Assembly (NCBI GenBank): GCA_029940245.1
Contig: JAOZRF010000097.1
Span: 1 to 8,689, forward strand
Length of the DNA stretch: 8,689 bases
Source of the DNA: Desulfobacula sp.
Lineage (GTDB): Bacteria; Desulfobacterota; Desulfobacteria; Desulfobacterales; Desulfobacteraceae
Reading direction: 5' to 3'
Part shown: piece after piece, positions 1 through 6,941 of the stretch
Layout: every line of letters starts with the position of its first letter
Position numbering within the stretch: the stretch's first letter is position 1
Notes under the pieces: generated by a model
Database searches by the model: none
Told to the model about the DNA's origin: nothing
Seen by the model: only the letters and a program-made list of their open reading frames with translations
Translations under genes and position numbers: made by a program

Positions 1-121
1 TGTCTTTATTTGTATTTGCCGAGGTAATAAATATGGTTTTATTATCCTTGGCTTTGCCGGATATTTCAGCCAGAAATCGAAATTGACCAGGGAAATCGGG
101 ATGAATAAATAAAGTATTCAT
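1..121 (-). CDS. Glycosyltransferase, family 4-like, N-terminal fragment (3' end outside window)
   Basis: An ATG at 121-119 opens a frame that stays open to the left edge, giving 40 codons. The protein begins MNTLFIHPDFPGQFRFLAEI. The segment I/V-H-x-x-F-P-G-Q-F-R-x-L-A close to the N-terminus is typical of GT-B glycosyltransferases of family 4 (the Glyco_trans_4_3-type N-terminal domain), where it forms the first beta strand and loop of the acceptor-binding Rossmann fold. The start lies 2 nt after the stop of the HlyD-family gene. It has an AGGA at 131-134, inside that gene, 9 nt before the ATG, so it is very probably the next gene of the secretion operon and translationally coupled. The sugar donor and acceptor cannot be judged because the donor-binding C-terminal domain lies outside the window. 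A role in glycosylating the exported protein or a surface polysaccharide is inference from position only. Confidence 0.72.
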   Translation of the reverse strand, partial: MNTLFIHPDFPGQFRFLAEISGKAKDNKTIFITSANTNKD

Positions 122-123
122 AA

Positions 124-1410
124 TTAACGTTCCTGCATTGAAAAACTGAGTGTATTGATATAAGGGTCTATAATATATCCCAGAACAGTTCGTTTGCTGA
201 TATGGATGTATGATAGAAGTACCATTCCAGGGTATAGTTTGTATTTTTGTTCGCCGGACTGAAAATAATTTTTTTCTGATTCAATGAGTACACTATAAAA
301 TGTACGTCCATTTCTATCAGTAAATGTATCAGGACTGATGCTGACAACTTTTCCAGGCAACTTGTCATATTTGCGGGCATCAGAAGTTGGCAATTGTATC
401 AATGCAGCTTGATTCTTCTGAACATAGCCAATATCAGATATGGAAAGATGCGCTTCAATCATGAGCCTTTCTTCAGATGGTACAATATCTGCAATTGTGT
501 CTCCAGGTTTGAGAACTCCACCTTTTGTGACCAGGTATAATCTTTTTATGACCCCGTTAATGGGCGAACGAATAATAGTTCTTTTCAAGCTGTCTTCAAA
601 TTTTGTCAATCTTATTGAAAATTCATTCAGTTCCTGTTGTGCATCTTTGAGTTGCTCTATTGTTTTTTCCTTAAAAGAGTATAGCACTTCTTTTATTTCT
701 GCCCGGGTTTTTTCAAATGCATGGTTTGCCTCTATTAAGGCAGACCTGTCATTTTTGATACCCCCTTCAATCTCTTTTGTTTTACTCATGATTTCAAGGT
801 GCTTGTGACGAGTTGTCAGGTTTTCTTTCAGTAGTTCCTCAGATAAGGCAAGCTGTTCTTCAAGCAATGGAAGCTGCTGCTTTTTGTTTTCTATATGTGA
901 TTTAATGGTTAGTATTCTTTGTCTTTTCTGGTCCACAATTTTATTGAGTGTTTTAATCTTGCTTTGTACACTGTTTTTATGGGCATAAAACAGGTTTTTT
1001 GAATCCTGAATTAGATGGGGATGTTTTTTTGCAATTATTTCAGGAAAAATAATTTCTTTTTCATCATTAATTAGCGTCTTCAGGCGGATTATATCGACGG
1101 TTAAAGCATCTATTCTCACCTGTATCTCTTCAAGGCTTGCCCCGCTCCTGAGTTGTTCAAGTTCAATCAAGGGCTGGCCTTTTATGACTTCCTCTCCTTC
1201 TTTGATGTTTATTTTCTGAATGATCCCCCCTTCAAGATGCTGGATGTGTTTTATTTTTCCACTCGGGATCACCCGCCCATCTGCAACGCTGACAATATCC
1301 AGCTTTCCGTGATAAGCCCAGTAAAGAAAACTGATGCACATCAAAGCAATTAAAATAAAGAAAAGGTGGGTGACACGGTCCACATTGCCTCCTGTAGGAA
1401 ATGATTTCAA
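124..1410 (-). CDS. HlyD-family periplasmic adaptor (membrane fusion protein) of a type I secretion system
   Basis: Adaptor that joins the inner-membrane ABC exporter to the outer-membrane channel. The 428 residues follow the usual HlyD/PrtE/LapC layout: a short cytoplasmic N-terminus, one transmembrane helix (about 14-32), a first half lipoyl-like motif (47-84, containing HLEGGIIQKI and KEGEEVIKGQ), a long charged coiled-coil hairpin (about 90-275), the second lipoyl half (277-314, RSPINGVIKR and GGVLKPGDTI), then the beta-barrel end with GMVLLSYI and the closing RTVLGYIIDP characteristic of this family. Length is normal. The start taken is TTG at 1410, because AAGGAG lies 7 nt upstream. A GTG at 1383 with its own AGGAGG 4 nt upstream is an alternative that would shorten the protein by nine residues and keep the membrane helix. 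The gene begins 2 nt after the ABC gene stops and ends 2 nt before the glycosyltransferase start. Confidence 0.93.
   Translation of the reverse strand: MKSFPTGGNVDRVTHLFFILIALMCISFLYWAYHGKLDIVSVADGRVIPSGKIKHIQHLEGGIIQKINIKEGEEVIKGQPLIELEQLRSGASLEEIQVRIDALTVDIIRLKTLINDEKEIIFPEIIAKKHPHLIQDSKNLFYAHKNSVQSKIKTLNKIVDQKRQRILTIKSHIENKKQQLPLLEEQLALSEELLKENLTTRHKHLEIMSKTKEIEGGIKNDRSALIEANHAFEKTRAEIKEVLYSFKEKTIEQLKDAQQELNEFSIRLTKFEDSLKRTIIRSPINGVIKRLYLVTKGGVLKPGDTIADIVPSEERLMIEAHLSISDIGYVQKNQAALIQLPTSDARKYDKLPGKVVSISPDTFTDRNGRTFYSVLIESEKNYFQSGEQKYKLYPGMVLLSYIHISKRTVLGYIIDPYINTLSFSMQER
1388..1393 (-). promoter_or_regulatory. Internal Shine-Dalgarno for alternative GTG start of the HlyD-family gene
   Basis: The minus strand reads AGGAGG here, followed by CAAT and an in-frame GTG (1383-1381). 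The spacing of 4 nt is short. It competes with the upstream site at 1418-1423 for setting the protein's N-terminus. It may simply be a chance match inside the codons for Thr-Gly-Gly. Confidence 0.35.
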
Positions 1411-1412
1411 AA

Positions 1413-3083
1413 TTAATCTCCTTTTACCCCAGGTGTGGCTTTACTTGTCAACTCAGGTTTGGGTTTAATATTCAGATTCAGCATAAAAGACGCCCCTTTT
1501 AATATTTTGGGATCATTGGAAAATACGATGATGGTCTTGTTTGCTTTCATCAGATCATTCATGATTTTATAAACAGCCTGGACACCTTTTTCATCCAGGG
1601 CATCAGTGGGTTCATCCAGTATTACGAGCCGGCCATTGGTGACAAGACCACGAACCAGCGACAAACGACGTCTGATACCCAATGGAAGATTTTTGCCATT
1701 GTCTGTTATCAGCGTATCCAGTCCATTTGCGGTATGATCGAGAAAATTTTTTAAATCAGCAGCTCTGAGAAGATTATTTAATACGGCCTCATCAATGTCC
1801 GGGTTTAAAAAAAGAATATTTTCTCTGATGGTCCCGTTGATGAAAGTAGGCTCCTGGGGCATATATATGATTTGCCTTCTCCACCAGGACGCTGCAAACT
1901 GTTTAAGACTGACATTGTCTGCCAATATACTTCCTCTTCTAGGCTCTAATAGACCCATAAGAAGTTTGGCCAATGTTGTTTTGCCGGTACCGTTTTGACC
2001 ATAGACGGCCAAGGCTTTTCCAGGAGCAATATTAAGGGTGAGAGATTCAAAAACAGGGCTTGTTGTATTGGGATAGGCAAATCCTACATCCTGGAATTCA
2101 AGCTGGCCTTTATACTCTCTCAGGGCAGAACCTGTATCGGGCTCTAGTGGCAAACGTCTCAGCAGCGCAATATCTTTAAATGCATCTTTTGCTTTGCTTA
2201 ACAGATAGCTGACCTGGACAAGCCGGGTAGTGTTCTGATAGGCCCTTCCTCCAAGAATATTCGCGCCGATCAGGGCGCCGACATTCAAATCCCCCTGAAC
2301 GACAATGGTTGCACCAACGGCATAAAGTAAAATACTTGTCAAAGAACTGCCTGATATAGTGATTGTCTGCGACAGCTCTTTTGTATCCGTCATTTTTCTT
2401 CGTAAATTACTGATTTTAGAAAGCTGACCCTGCCAGAGGTTTTGAAGGAATCCCACGGCATTGAAAACCCGCACAGTATCAAGGGCAAAGATGGCAGAAT
2501 AGTTCAGGTTGCGATGTTTTGAGCTTTCTATTAAAAGTTGTTCCGAGTTTTGCTGAGATTTTCTGATACTCAGCCATCCTGCAAGTAACCCGATTATAAT
2601 GCTGATGGATGTAACTCCTGCTAATACAGGACTTAACATATAGGTCGCGGCAATAAACAGCAGGGAAAAAGGCGCATCAATAATGGCATTTAAGGTTTGA
2701 GCATCATAAGTGCTCTGAATTGTCTGAACACTGTTGAGCGCTTCCTGGATTCTCGGTTTTGAAAATTGTTCAAGGGGTTCTGCCTTTGCCTGGCTGACAA
2801 TGGTGAGCACCTCCAGGGATAATTTGTCATTGGGCTCCTGGTTGACGGCACTTGCCATTTTTGTTCGAAGCATTCTGAACATAAACTGCATTATAATTGC
2901 AATCAGCATCCCTGTGGTCAATGTTATCAGTGTGCCATTGAACCCATAGGTGATATATCGCTGCAATATCTGAATAACATAAAGAGGCATGGCAAGTGCC
3001 AGAAGGGTGATGAAAAAACTGGCAATAAGGATTTCTATTGCCAGTAGAGGTTTTTTAAAAAGTCGGCGAATAATTTCTTTCAT
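1413..3083 (-). CDS. Type I secretion ABC exporter, fused permease and ATPase (PrtD/LapB-like)
   Basis: Inner-membrane exporter half-transporter, expected to work as a homodimer. The 556 residues comprise a transmembrane domain (about 1-310; hydrophobic helices near 14-40, 52-70, 135-150, 153-172, 243-263) with the type I secretion hallmark MPLYVIQILQR (32-42) and DAPFSLLF (136-143), then an ATPase domain (about 328-540). Visible ATPase motifs are Tyr337 (A-loop), Walker A GQNGTGKTT (362-370), Q-loop Gln410, and Walker B LVILDE (486-491) with the catalytic Glu491 and D-loop ALD. Two motifs deviate: the signature is LPLGI (466-470) instead of LSGGQ, and the H-loop position is Asn523 in FSNDP. 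There is no N-terminal C39 peptidase or C39-like domain, so the length matches the PrtD class. The ATG at 3083 has no convincing ribosome-binding site; the gene lies 49 nt after the TolC-family gene. Family assignment is firm; the specific substrate is unknown. Confidence 0.92.
   Translation of the reverse strand: MKEIIRRLFKKPLLAIEILIASFFITLLALAMPLYVIQILQRYITYGFNGTLITLTTGMLIAIIMQFMFRMLRTKMASAVNQEPNDKLSLEVLTIVSQAKAEPLEQFSKPRIQEALNSVQTIQSTYDAQTLNAIIDAPFSLLFIAATYMLSPVLAGVTSISIIIGLLAGWLSIRKSQQNSEQLLIESSKHRNLNYSAIFALDTVRVFNAVGFLQNLWQGQLSKISNLRRKMTDTKELSQTITISGSSLTSILLYAVGATIVVQGDLNVGALIGANILGGRAYQNTTRLVQVSYLLSKAKDAFKDIALLRRLPLEPDTGSALREYKGQLEFQDVGFAYPNTTSPVFESLTLNIAPGKALAVYGQNGTGKTTLAKLLMGLLEPRRGSILADNVSLKQFAASWWRRQIIYMPQEPTFINGTIRENILFLNPDIDEAVLNNLLRAADLKNFLDHTANGLDTLITDNGKNLPLGIRRRLSLVRGLVTNGRLVILDEPTDALDEKGVQAVYKIMNDLMKANKTIIVFSNDPKILKGASFMLNLNIKPKPELTSKATPGVKGD
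1418..1423 (-). promoter_or_regulatory. Shine-Dalgarno supporting the TTG start of the HlyD-family gene
   Basis: AAGGAG on the minus strand, 7 nt before TTG at 1410-1408. It lies within the last codons of the ABC exporter gene, implying coupled translation. It is the reason for choosing a non-ATG start. Confidence 0.65.
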
Positions 3084-3132
3084 AGCAGGATTAACATAAA
3101 TCTATTCCCGGTATAATATTGGGCTGATACCA

Positions 3133-4464
3133 TTATTCAAATAGTTGCAGATTTATATTACCCATTGCAAAGAAGAGGTTGTAAGCCGCAATCTTTGTGT
3201 CCTGAGTGGCGGCAATGGATGTTGCAATAGAATTGATATAATTGATTTCACCGTTTAAGACATCTAGAAGAGATCTTGTTCCCATTTTACGTTCTTTTTT
3301 GGCCAGCAATAAAAAGTTTTCCACTATATCTGCCTGCTGTTTTAAAAGTTCGGCTCTTTGTTTTAGAACAGATAGCTGTTCCCAGGTATTGCTTACCTGT
3401 TCTTTAATAATTTTCTGAACATATCCGGTATGATAGGATGCAGCGTTTTTACTTGCCAATGCTGATTTTAATTCTGCTCTATCCCTGCCACCACTAAAAA
3501 GATTATATCGCAATTCCACACCCCCAGATAATTCATTTCTATAACCGTCCTCGCCCGCATCATTTTCTTTACTAACTGCCTCGGCAAAGAGATTAAATCG
3601 TGGATAAAAGGCTTTTTTTGCAATATCAATATCTTTTTGGGCAAGTTGAGTATTATACATGGTGATCAACAGTTCCGGGTTTTTTTTCAGGGCAATGGCA
3701 ACAGCATTTTCAAGTTCAAGCGGCAGTTGTTTTTGTGGAAATTCAATATCTTTAATATATGCAATTTCTTTGTCACTAAGATTGTGGTAAAAGACTGCCT
3801 GAAAGCGATTTTTTGCAAAGTTGAGTTCCCCCTGGGCTTCGACCCTGAGGGCCATGGCTCCGGCAAGCTGTGATTTTACCTGGAGGACATCAGAAGAAAG
3901 ACCGGCTTTTTTTTCTACCAATGTTTCTTCAATCCCTGTTAATTCCTTTATGCGTGCTTCTGACAGGCGGGCAGATTTGAGTCGTTCCCTTGCCCTGACA
4001 ACATTGATATAGGCTTTGATACCTTCAAACATCAACTGCTGACGGCTTGACTCCAGGCGGGCTTTGGCCTGTTCAAGGGAAACACCTGATCTGGCAATAA
4101 TATCTTGAGTCTTTCCAAAATCAGTTATCAATTGGTTTGCTCTTAGAGTGATATTGTATCTGTTTTCATTTGTGTCAGTATAGTATTCTTTATCTATTTT
4201 TTCTCTGCCACCGTCTGCGACAAGGTCCAGGGTTGGATAATATAAGCCTTTGCTTTTTAAATATAGTTCTTTTGCTTGTTCAATCTGGCTTTTGAAACTT
4301 TTTATTTCCTCGTGATTATTAATAACTTGTATTAATAAATTTTTAAGACTCAGTTCCGGTGTCAATTTTTTTTGAGTTTGGGAACCATCATCACCAGATG
4401 CGTTCATTGATAGACAGAATGTAAAAAAAATGATTACTAAGAAATTTGATATCAATTTATTCAT
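3133..4464 (-). CDS. TolC-family outer-membrane channel of the type I secretion system
   Basis: Outer-membrane/periplasmic tunnel component. With the start at 4464 the protein has 443 residues: a signal peptide (hydrophobic core about 6-19, likely cleavage near residues 22-24, around NASG), then the two structural repeats of the TolC fold. The repeats are visible as matched strand segments: LYYPTLDL (74-81 region) and AFYPRFNLFAE (275-285), followed by QLITDFGK (101-108) and YNLFSGGRDRAEL (310-322). Long amphipathic helices fill the remainder, and the C-terminal helix carries RSLLDVLNGEINYINS, a common TolC-family motif. A GTG at 4479 and an ATG at 4470 are also in frame, but the ATG at 4464 has GAGGGG 7 nt upstream and gives a clean signal peptide. 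It is first in the operon with the ABC exporter and adaptor, so it probably serves that exporter rather than general efflux. Confidence 0.92.
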   Translation of the reverse strand: MNKLISNFLVIIFFTFCLSMNASGDDGSQTQKKLTPELSLKNLLIQVINNHEEIKSFKSQIEQAKELYLKSKGLYYPTLDLVADGGREKIDKEYYTDTNENRYNITLRANQLITDFGKTQDIIARSGVSLEQAKARLESSRQQLMFEGIKAYINVVRARERLKSARLSEARIKELTGIEETLVEKKAGLSSDVLQVKSQLAGAMALRVEAQGELNFAKNRFQAVFYHNLSDKEIAYIKDIEFPQKQLPLELENAVAIALKKNPELLITMYNTQLAQKDIDIAKKAFYPRFNLFAEAVSKENDAGEDGYRNELSGGVELRYNLFSGGRDRAELKSALASKNAASYHTGYVQKIIKEQVSNTWEQLSVLKQRAELLKQQADIVENFLLLAKKERKMGTRSLLDVLNGEINYINSIATSIAATQDTKIAAYNLFFAMGNINLQLFE

Positions 4465-4471
4465 CTCCATA

Positions 4472-4477
4472 CCCCTC
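4472..4477 (-). promoter_or_regulatory. Shine-Dalgarno deciding the TolC-family gene start
   Basis: GAGGGG on the minus strand sits 7 nt before ATG 4464-4462. It overlaps or directly abuts the other two in-frame candidates (GTG 4479, ATG 4470), which therefore lack a usable site. Confidence 0.7.
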
Positions 4478-4510
4478 ACTATTTTTATTAATGTAAAAAC
4501 ATTTTTTTTG

Positions 4511-4539
4511 TTGAAATAACACTGAGATCACAATACTAT
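4511..4539 (+). promoter_or_regulatory. Candidate sigma70 promoter for the adenylate cyclase gene
   Basis: TTGAAA (4511-4516, five of six matches to the -35 consensus), a 17-nt spacer, then TACTAT (4534-4539, four of six matches to -10). Transcription would start near 4546 and leave a leader of roughly 97 nt before the ATG at 4643. Found by eye in AT-rich DNA, so chance matches are possible. Confidence 0.4.
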
Positions 4540-4565
4540 AGACCCCAGCCAGTTTAATTTGTCAA
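4535..4565 (-). promoter_or_regulatory. Candidate sigma70 promoter for the type I secretion operon
   Basis: On the minus strand, a perfect TTGACA (4565-4560) is followed after 19 nt by TATAGT (4540-4535, five of six -10 matches). The spacer is longer than the usual 17, which would weaken it or call for an activator. Transcription would start near 4528, about 64 nt before the TolC-family ATG. Its -10 element lies on the same bases as the -10 of the opposing plus-strand candidate. Confidence 0.42.
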
Positions 4566-4588
4566 GTATTTTATTAGTATTTTTTAAT
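4559..4588 (+). promoter_or_regulatory. Second candidate promoter for the adenylate cyclase gene
   Basis: TTGTCA (4559-4564, five of six), an 18-nt spacer, and TTTAAT (4583-4588, five of six). The -35 shares the bases TTGTCAA with the minus-strand TTGACA element. It is closer to the gene than the 4511 candidate (leader near 48 nt). I cannot tell which of the two is used. Confidence 0.28.
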
Positions 4589-4642
4589 ATAACAAAACTT
4601 AAAAAGGCAGCATTTTTTAAAGGAATAACAATTGGGAAAAGA

Positions 4643-6868
4643 ATGAAACAGATTTTTCAGAGGATATCAAGGATATTTAAAAAGACCAGCTGGATTATCA
4701 TGGCTTCAGGGCTTGCCATTACATTGTTGACTGCGGGAATATATATCTTTAAACCTGCATATCTGAACATTTTGGAATATAAACTCTATGATGCTTTTTT
4801 CCAAAAGATCTATTCAAAAAAGACAACAGGCAAAGTGGCTATTGTCGATATTGATGAGTACAGCCTTGAGAAATTTGGACAATGGCCCTGGCCCCGATAT
4901 CGTGTAGCCCTTTTGTTACAAAAGATAAATATGGCTGGAGCTCTTGCCGTAGGCCTGGATGTTCTTTTTGCAGAGCCGGACGGGACGTCTCCTGTTGTTT
5001 TGCAAAGAGCGCTTAACAGAGATCTTCATATTAATGTTCAGTTTTCAGGAATACCGGAAGGACTTCTGGATAATGATCAACTTTTTGCAATGGTGTTACA
5101 AAAAGGACCATATGTTTTAGGGTATTCTTTTACTTTTGATAAAAATGATTCAAAAGCAATTACCATGTTACCACCAGCTTTGAATGCGCTGGAAATTAAG
5201 GGGCCTGGAGCAATGCAGGCATATAACTATCTTTTTGAAGCTGCAAATCTGATTCCACCCATGCCGGTTTTTTTGCAAAACACCATCCATTCAGGTTTCA
5301 TGAATACGATAACGGACAAGGATGGTGTTCTAAGAAGAACGCCTCTATTTATTGCCTATAAGCAAAAACTATATCCTCACCTATCCCTTGCAACCTTATT
5401 ATCTGCTTTTAAGGATAAAATACCTGATCCGGTTATTAAAATAACCAGAGGGGGTATTGAATCCATAAAAATTGGAAATACGGTTATCCCCCTGCAATCC
5501 AATGGTGCCATGCTGTTGAATTATCGGGGACCCGGAAAAACATTCCCATATATTTCTGCCGGTAAAATATTGGAAGATAAGGTGAGTAAAAATGAGTTAC
5601 AGGGGAAAATTATCTTTCTGGGAACTTCAGCAGCAGGGTTAAAGGATATCAGAGTCTCTCCTCTGGACCAGGTGTTCCCCGGGGTTGAAGTTCATGCGAC
5701 TGTCGTGGATAACATTCTCAGTAATGATTTTATACACAGACCTGATTGGACACCGGGTCTGGAGCTTGTTATTATCCTCTTATGGGGACTTATCACAACA
5801 ATACTGATCGGATGGGCCAATGCATTCCTGACATTACCCGTCACCTTTATACTGGGTGTCAGTGCAATGTATGGTAGCTTGTGGACCTTTGACAAGTTGA
5901 ATATCTGGGTATCCCCTTTTTTCCCAATGGTGGTGTTAATTTTAAATTTTTCAATTCTGAATATGCAGAAATTCTGGGTTGCAGAGAAAAAAAAGAAATT
6001 TTTTCGTGGCGCATTCAGCAAATATGTATCCAAGGCAGTAGTGGATCAGCTGGCTGAAAATCCTGAAAAATTAAGCCTTGAAGGTGAAGAAAAAGATATC
6101 AGTATTATGTTTTCGGATATTCGAGGGTTTACCACACTTTCCGAGCGTCTTTCTCCTTCACAGGTTACATTGCTGCTCCATGATTATTTTACCCCTGTGA
6201 CGCGAATTATAATCAACAACCTTGGAACCCATGACAAGTTTATCGGTGACGCTGTTATGTGTTTCTGGAACGCTCCCGTTGATGTGGCTGATCATGAGCG
6301 ATTTGCCATTAAAGCCGCTTTAGAAATGCTTGATTCATTAGTCGATCTCAATAAGGGCTTTGAAGAAAAGTTCGGTATTCAACTGGCCGTTGGCATTGGA
6401 TTGCATTCAGGTCGCTGCATGGTAGGGAATATGGGGTCAAACGATATTTTTGAGTATACCATTATTGGTGACAATGTTAACCTTGCTTCCAGGTTGGAAG
6501 GCCTGACAAAATTTTACGGTGTTCAGCTTATTGTCAGTGAGGAAATGCTCAAAGATCGCTCTGATGATATTTTGGTTCAGGAATTAGATTTGGTCAGGGT
6601 GAAGGGGAAAAATAAACCCGTTCGTATCTATGCCGTTTATTCAACGCATAATATGGCTAACCGTCAAGAAGAGATCAATGCATATAACAAGGGTTTAAAA
6701 TTATACAGGGGAAAGTCGTTTGTGGAAGGGGAACAATATTTCAGAGAACTTGCAGCCAGGTATATGGATCAAAAACTGTATCCGATATATCAAGAACGAT
6801 GCGCTTCTTTTGTGAAAAACCCACCCGGGGAAAGCTGGGATGGTATTTTTACCCATACGAGCAAATAG
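4643..6868 (+). CDS. Membrane adenylate cyclase with periplasmic CHASE2 sensor domain (class III)
   Basis: Predicted to make cyclic AMP from ATP in response to an extracytoplasmic cue. With the ATG at 4643 it has 741 residues: an N-terminal membrane helix (16-36), a periplasmic CHASE2 domain (about 40-365, with VAIVDIDEYSLEKFGQWPWP at 65-84 and the GKIIFLGTSAAGLKD block at 321-335), three more membrane helices (about 371-390, 394-413, 421-441), a charged linker, and a class III cyclase domain (about 480-665). The catalytic set is complete: metal-binding Asp492 (FSDIRGF) and Asp536 (KFIGDAVM), base-selecting Lys532 and Thr606 (YTIIGD), and Asn613/Arg617 (NVNLASRLEG). Lys/Thr is the adenylate-type pairing of class IIIb and argues against guanylate cyclase. 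A C-terminal tail (671-741, ending SWDGIFTHTSK) looks like one helical repeat. An upstream in-frame TTG at 4559 was rejected. The ribosome-binding site is weak (GGGA at 4634). Divergent to the secretion operon. Confidence 0.93.
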   Translation: MKQIFQRISRIFKKTSWIIMASGLAITLLTAGIYIFKPAYLNILEYKLYDAFFQKIYSKKTTGKVAIVDIDEYSLEKFGQWPWPRYRVALLLQKINMAGALAVGLDVLFAEPDGTSPVVLQRALNRDLHINVQFSGIPEGLLDNDQLFAMVLQKGPYVLGYSFTFDKNDSKAITMLPPALNALEIKGPGAMQAYNYLFEAANLIPPMPVFLQNTIHSGFMNTITDKDGVLRRTPLFIAYKQKLYPHLSLATLLSAFKDKIPDPVIKITRGGIESIKIGNTVIPLQSNGAMLLNYRGPGKTFPYISAGKILEDKVSKNELQGKIIFLGTSAAGLKDIRVSPLDQVFPGVEVHATVVDNILSNDFIHRPDWTPGLELVIILLWGLITTILIGWANAFLTLPVTFILGVSAMYGSLWTFDKLNIWVSPFFPMVVLILNFSILNMQKFWVAEKKKKFFRGAFSKYVSKAVVDQLAENPEKLSLEGEEKDISIMFSDIRGFTTLSERLSPSQVTLLLHDYFTPVTRIIINNLGTHDKFIGDAVMCFWNAPVDVADHERFAIKAALEMLDSLVDLNKGFEEKFGIQLAVGIGLHSGRCMVGNMGSNDIFEYTIIGDNVNLASRLEGLTKFYGVQLIVSEEMLKDRSDDILVQELDLVRVKGKNKPVRIYAVYSTHNMANRQEEINAYNKGLKLYRGKSFVEGEQYFRELAARYMDQKLYPIYQERCASFVKNPPGESWDGIFTHTSK

Positions 6869-6941
6869 GCGATAGACTAAAATCAAACATGATAAAAGAC
6901 AAGAATAATTAAGGAATAGATTACAGGAGCCAGTATATTAG

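Noticed and set aside
440..808. A 122-codon plus-strand open frame opposite the HlyD-family gene.
   Set aside because: It is a mirror frame of a clearly conserved coding sequence, with no recognisable protein family.
3100..3135. Small inverted repeat GGTAT/ATACC between the TolC-family and ABC genes.
   Set aside because: Only 5 bp of stem with a 12-nt loop and no following T run; expected by chance in such DNA.
4517..4532. A CRP-like site (GATCACA half matching the cAMP receptor consensus) in the intergenic region, tempting next to an adenylate cyclase.
   Set aside because: Only the TCACA half is good; the other half (TAACA against TGTGA) matches at two of five bases, so it is not supportable without a motif model for this organism.
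4559..4642. An N-terminal extension of the cyclase from TTG 4559 (28 extra residues).
   Set aside because: It has no ribosome-binding site, overlaps the candidate promoter region, and adds residues outside the expected membrane-helix start; ATG 4643 directly precedes the basic stretch and first membrane helix.
6869..6941. Promoter or terminator between the cyclase gene and gpt, and a 7-codon frame near 6890.
   Set aside because: No -35/-10 pair with sensible spacing, no stem-loop, and no ribosome-binding site for the tiny frame.
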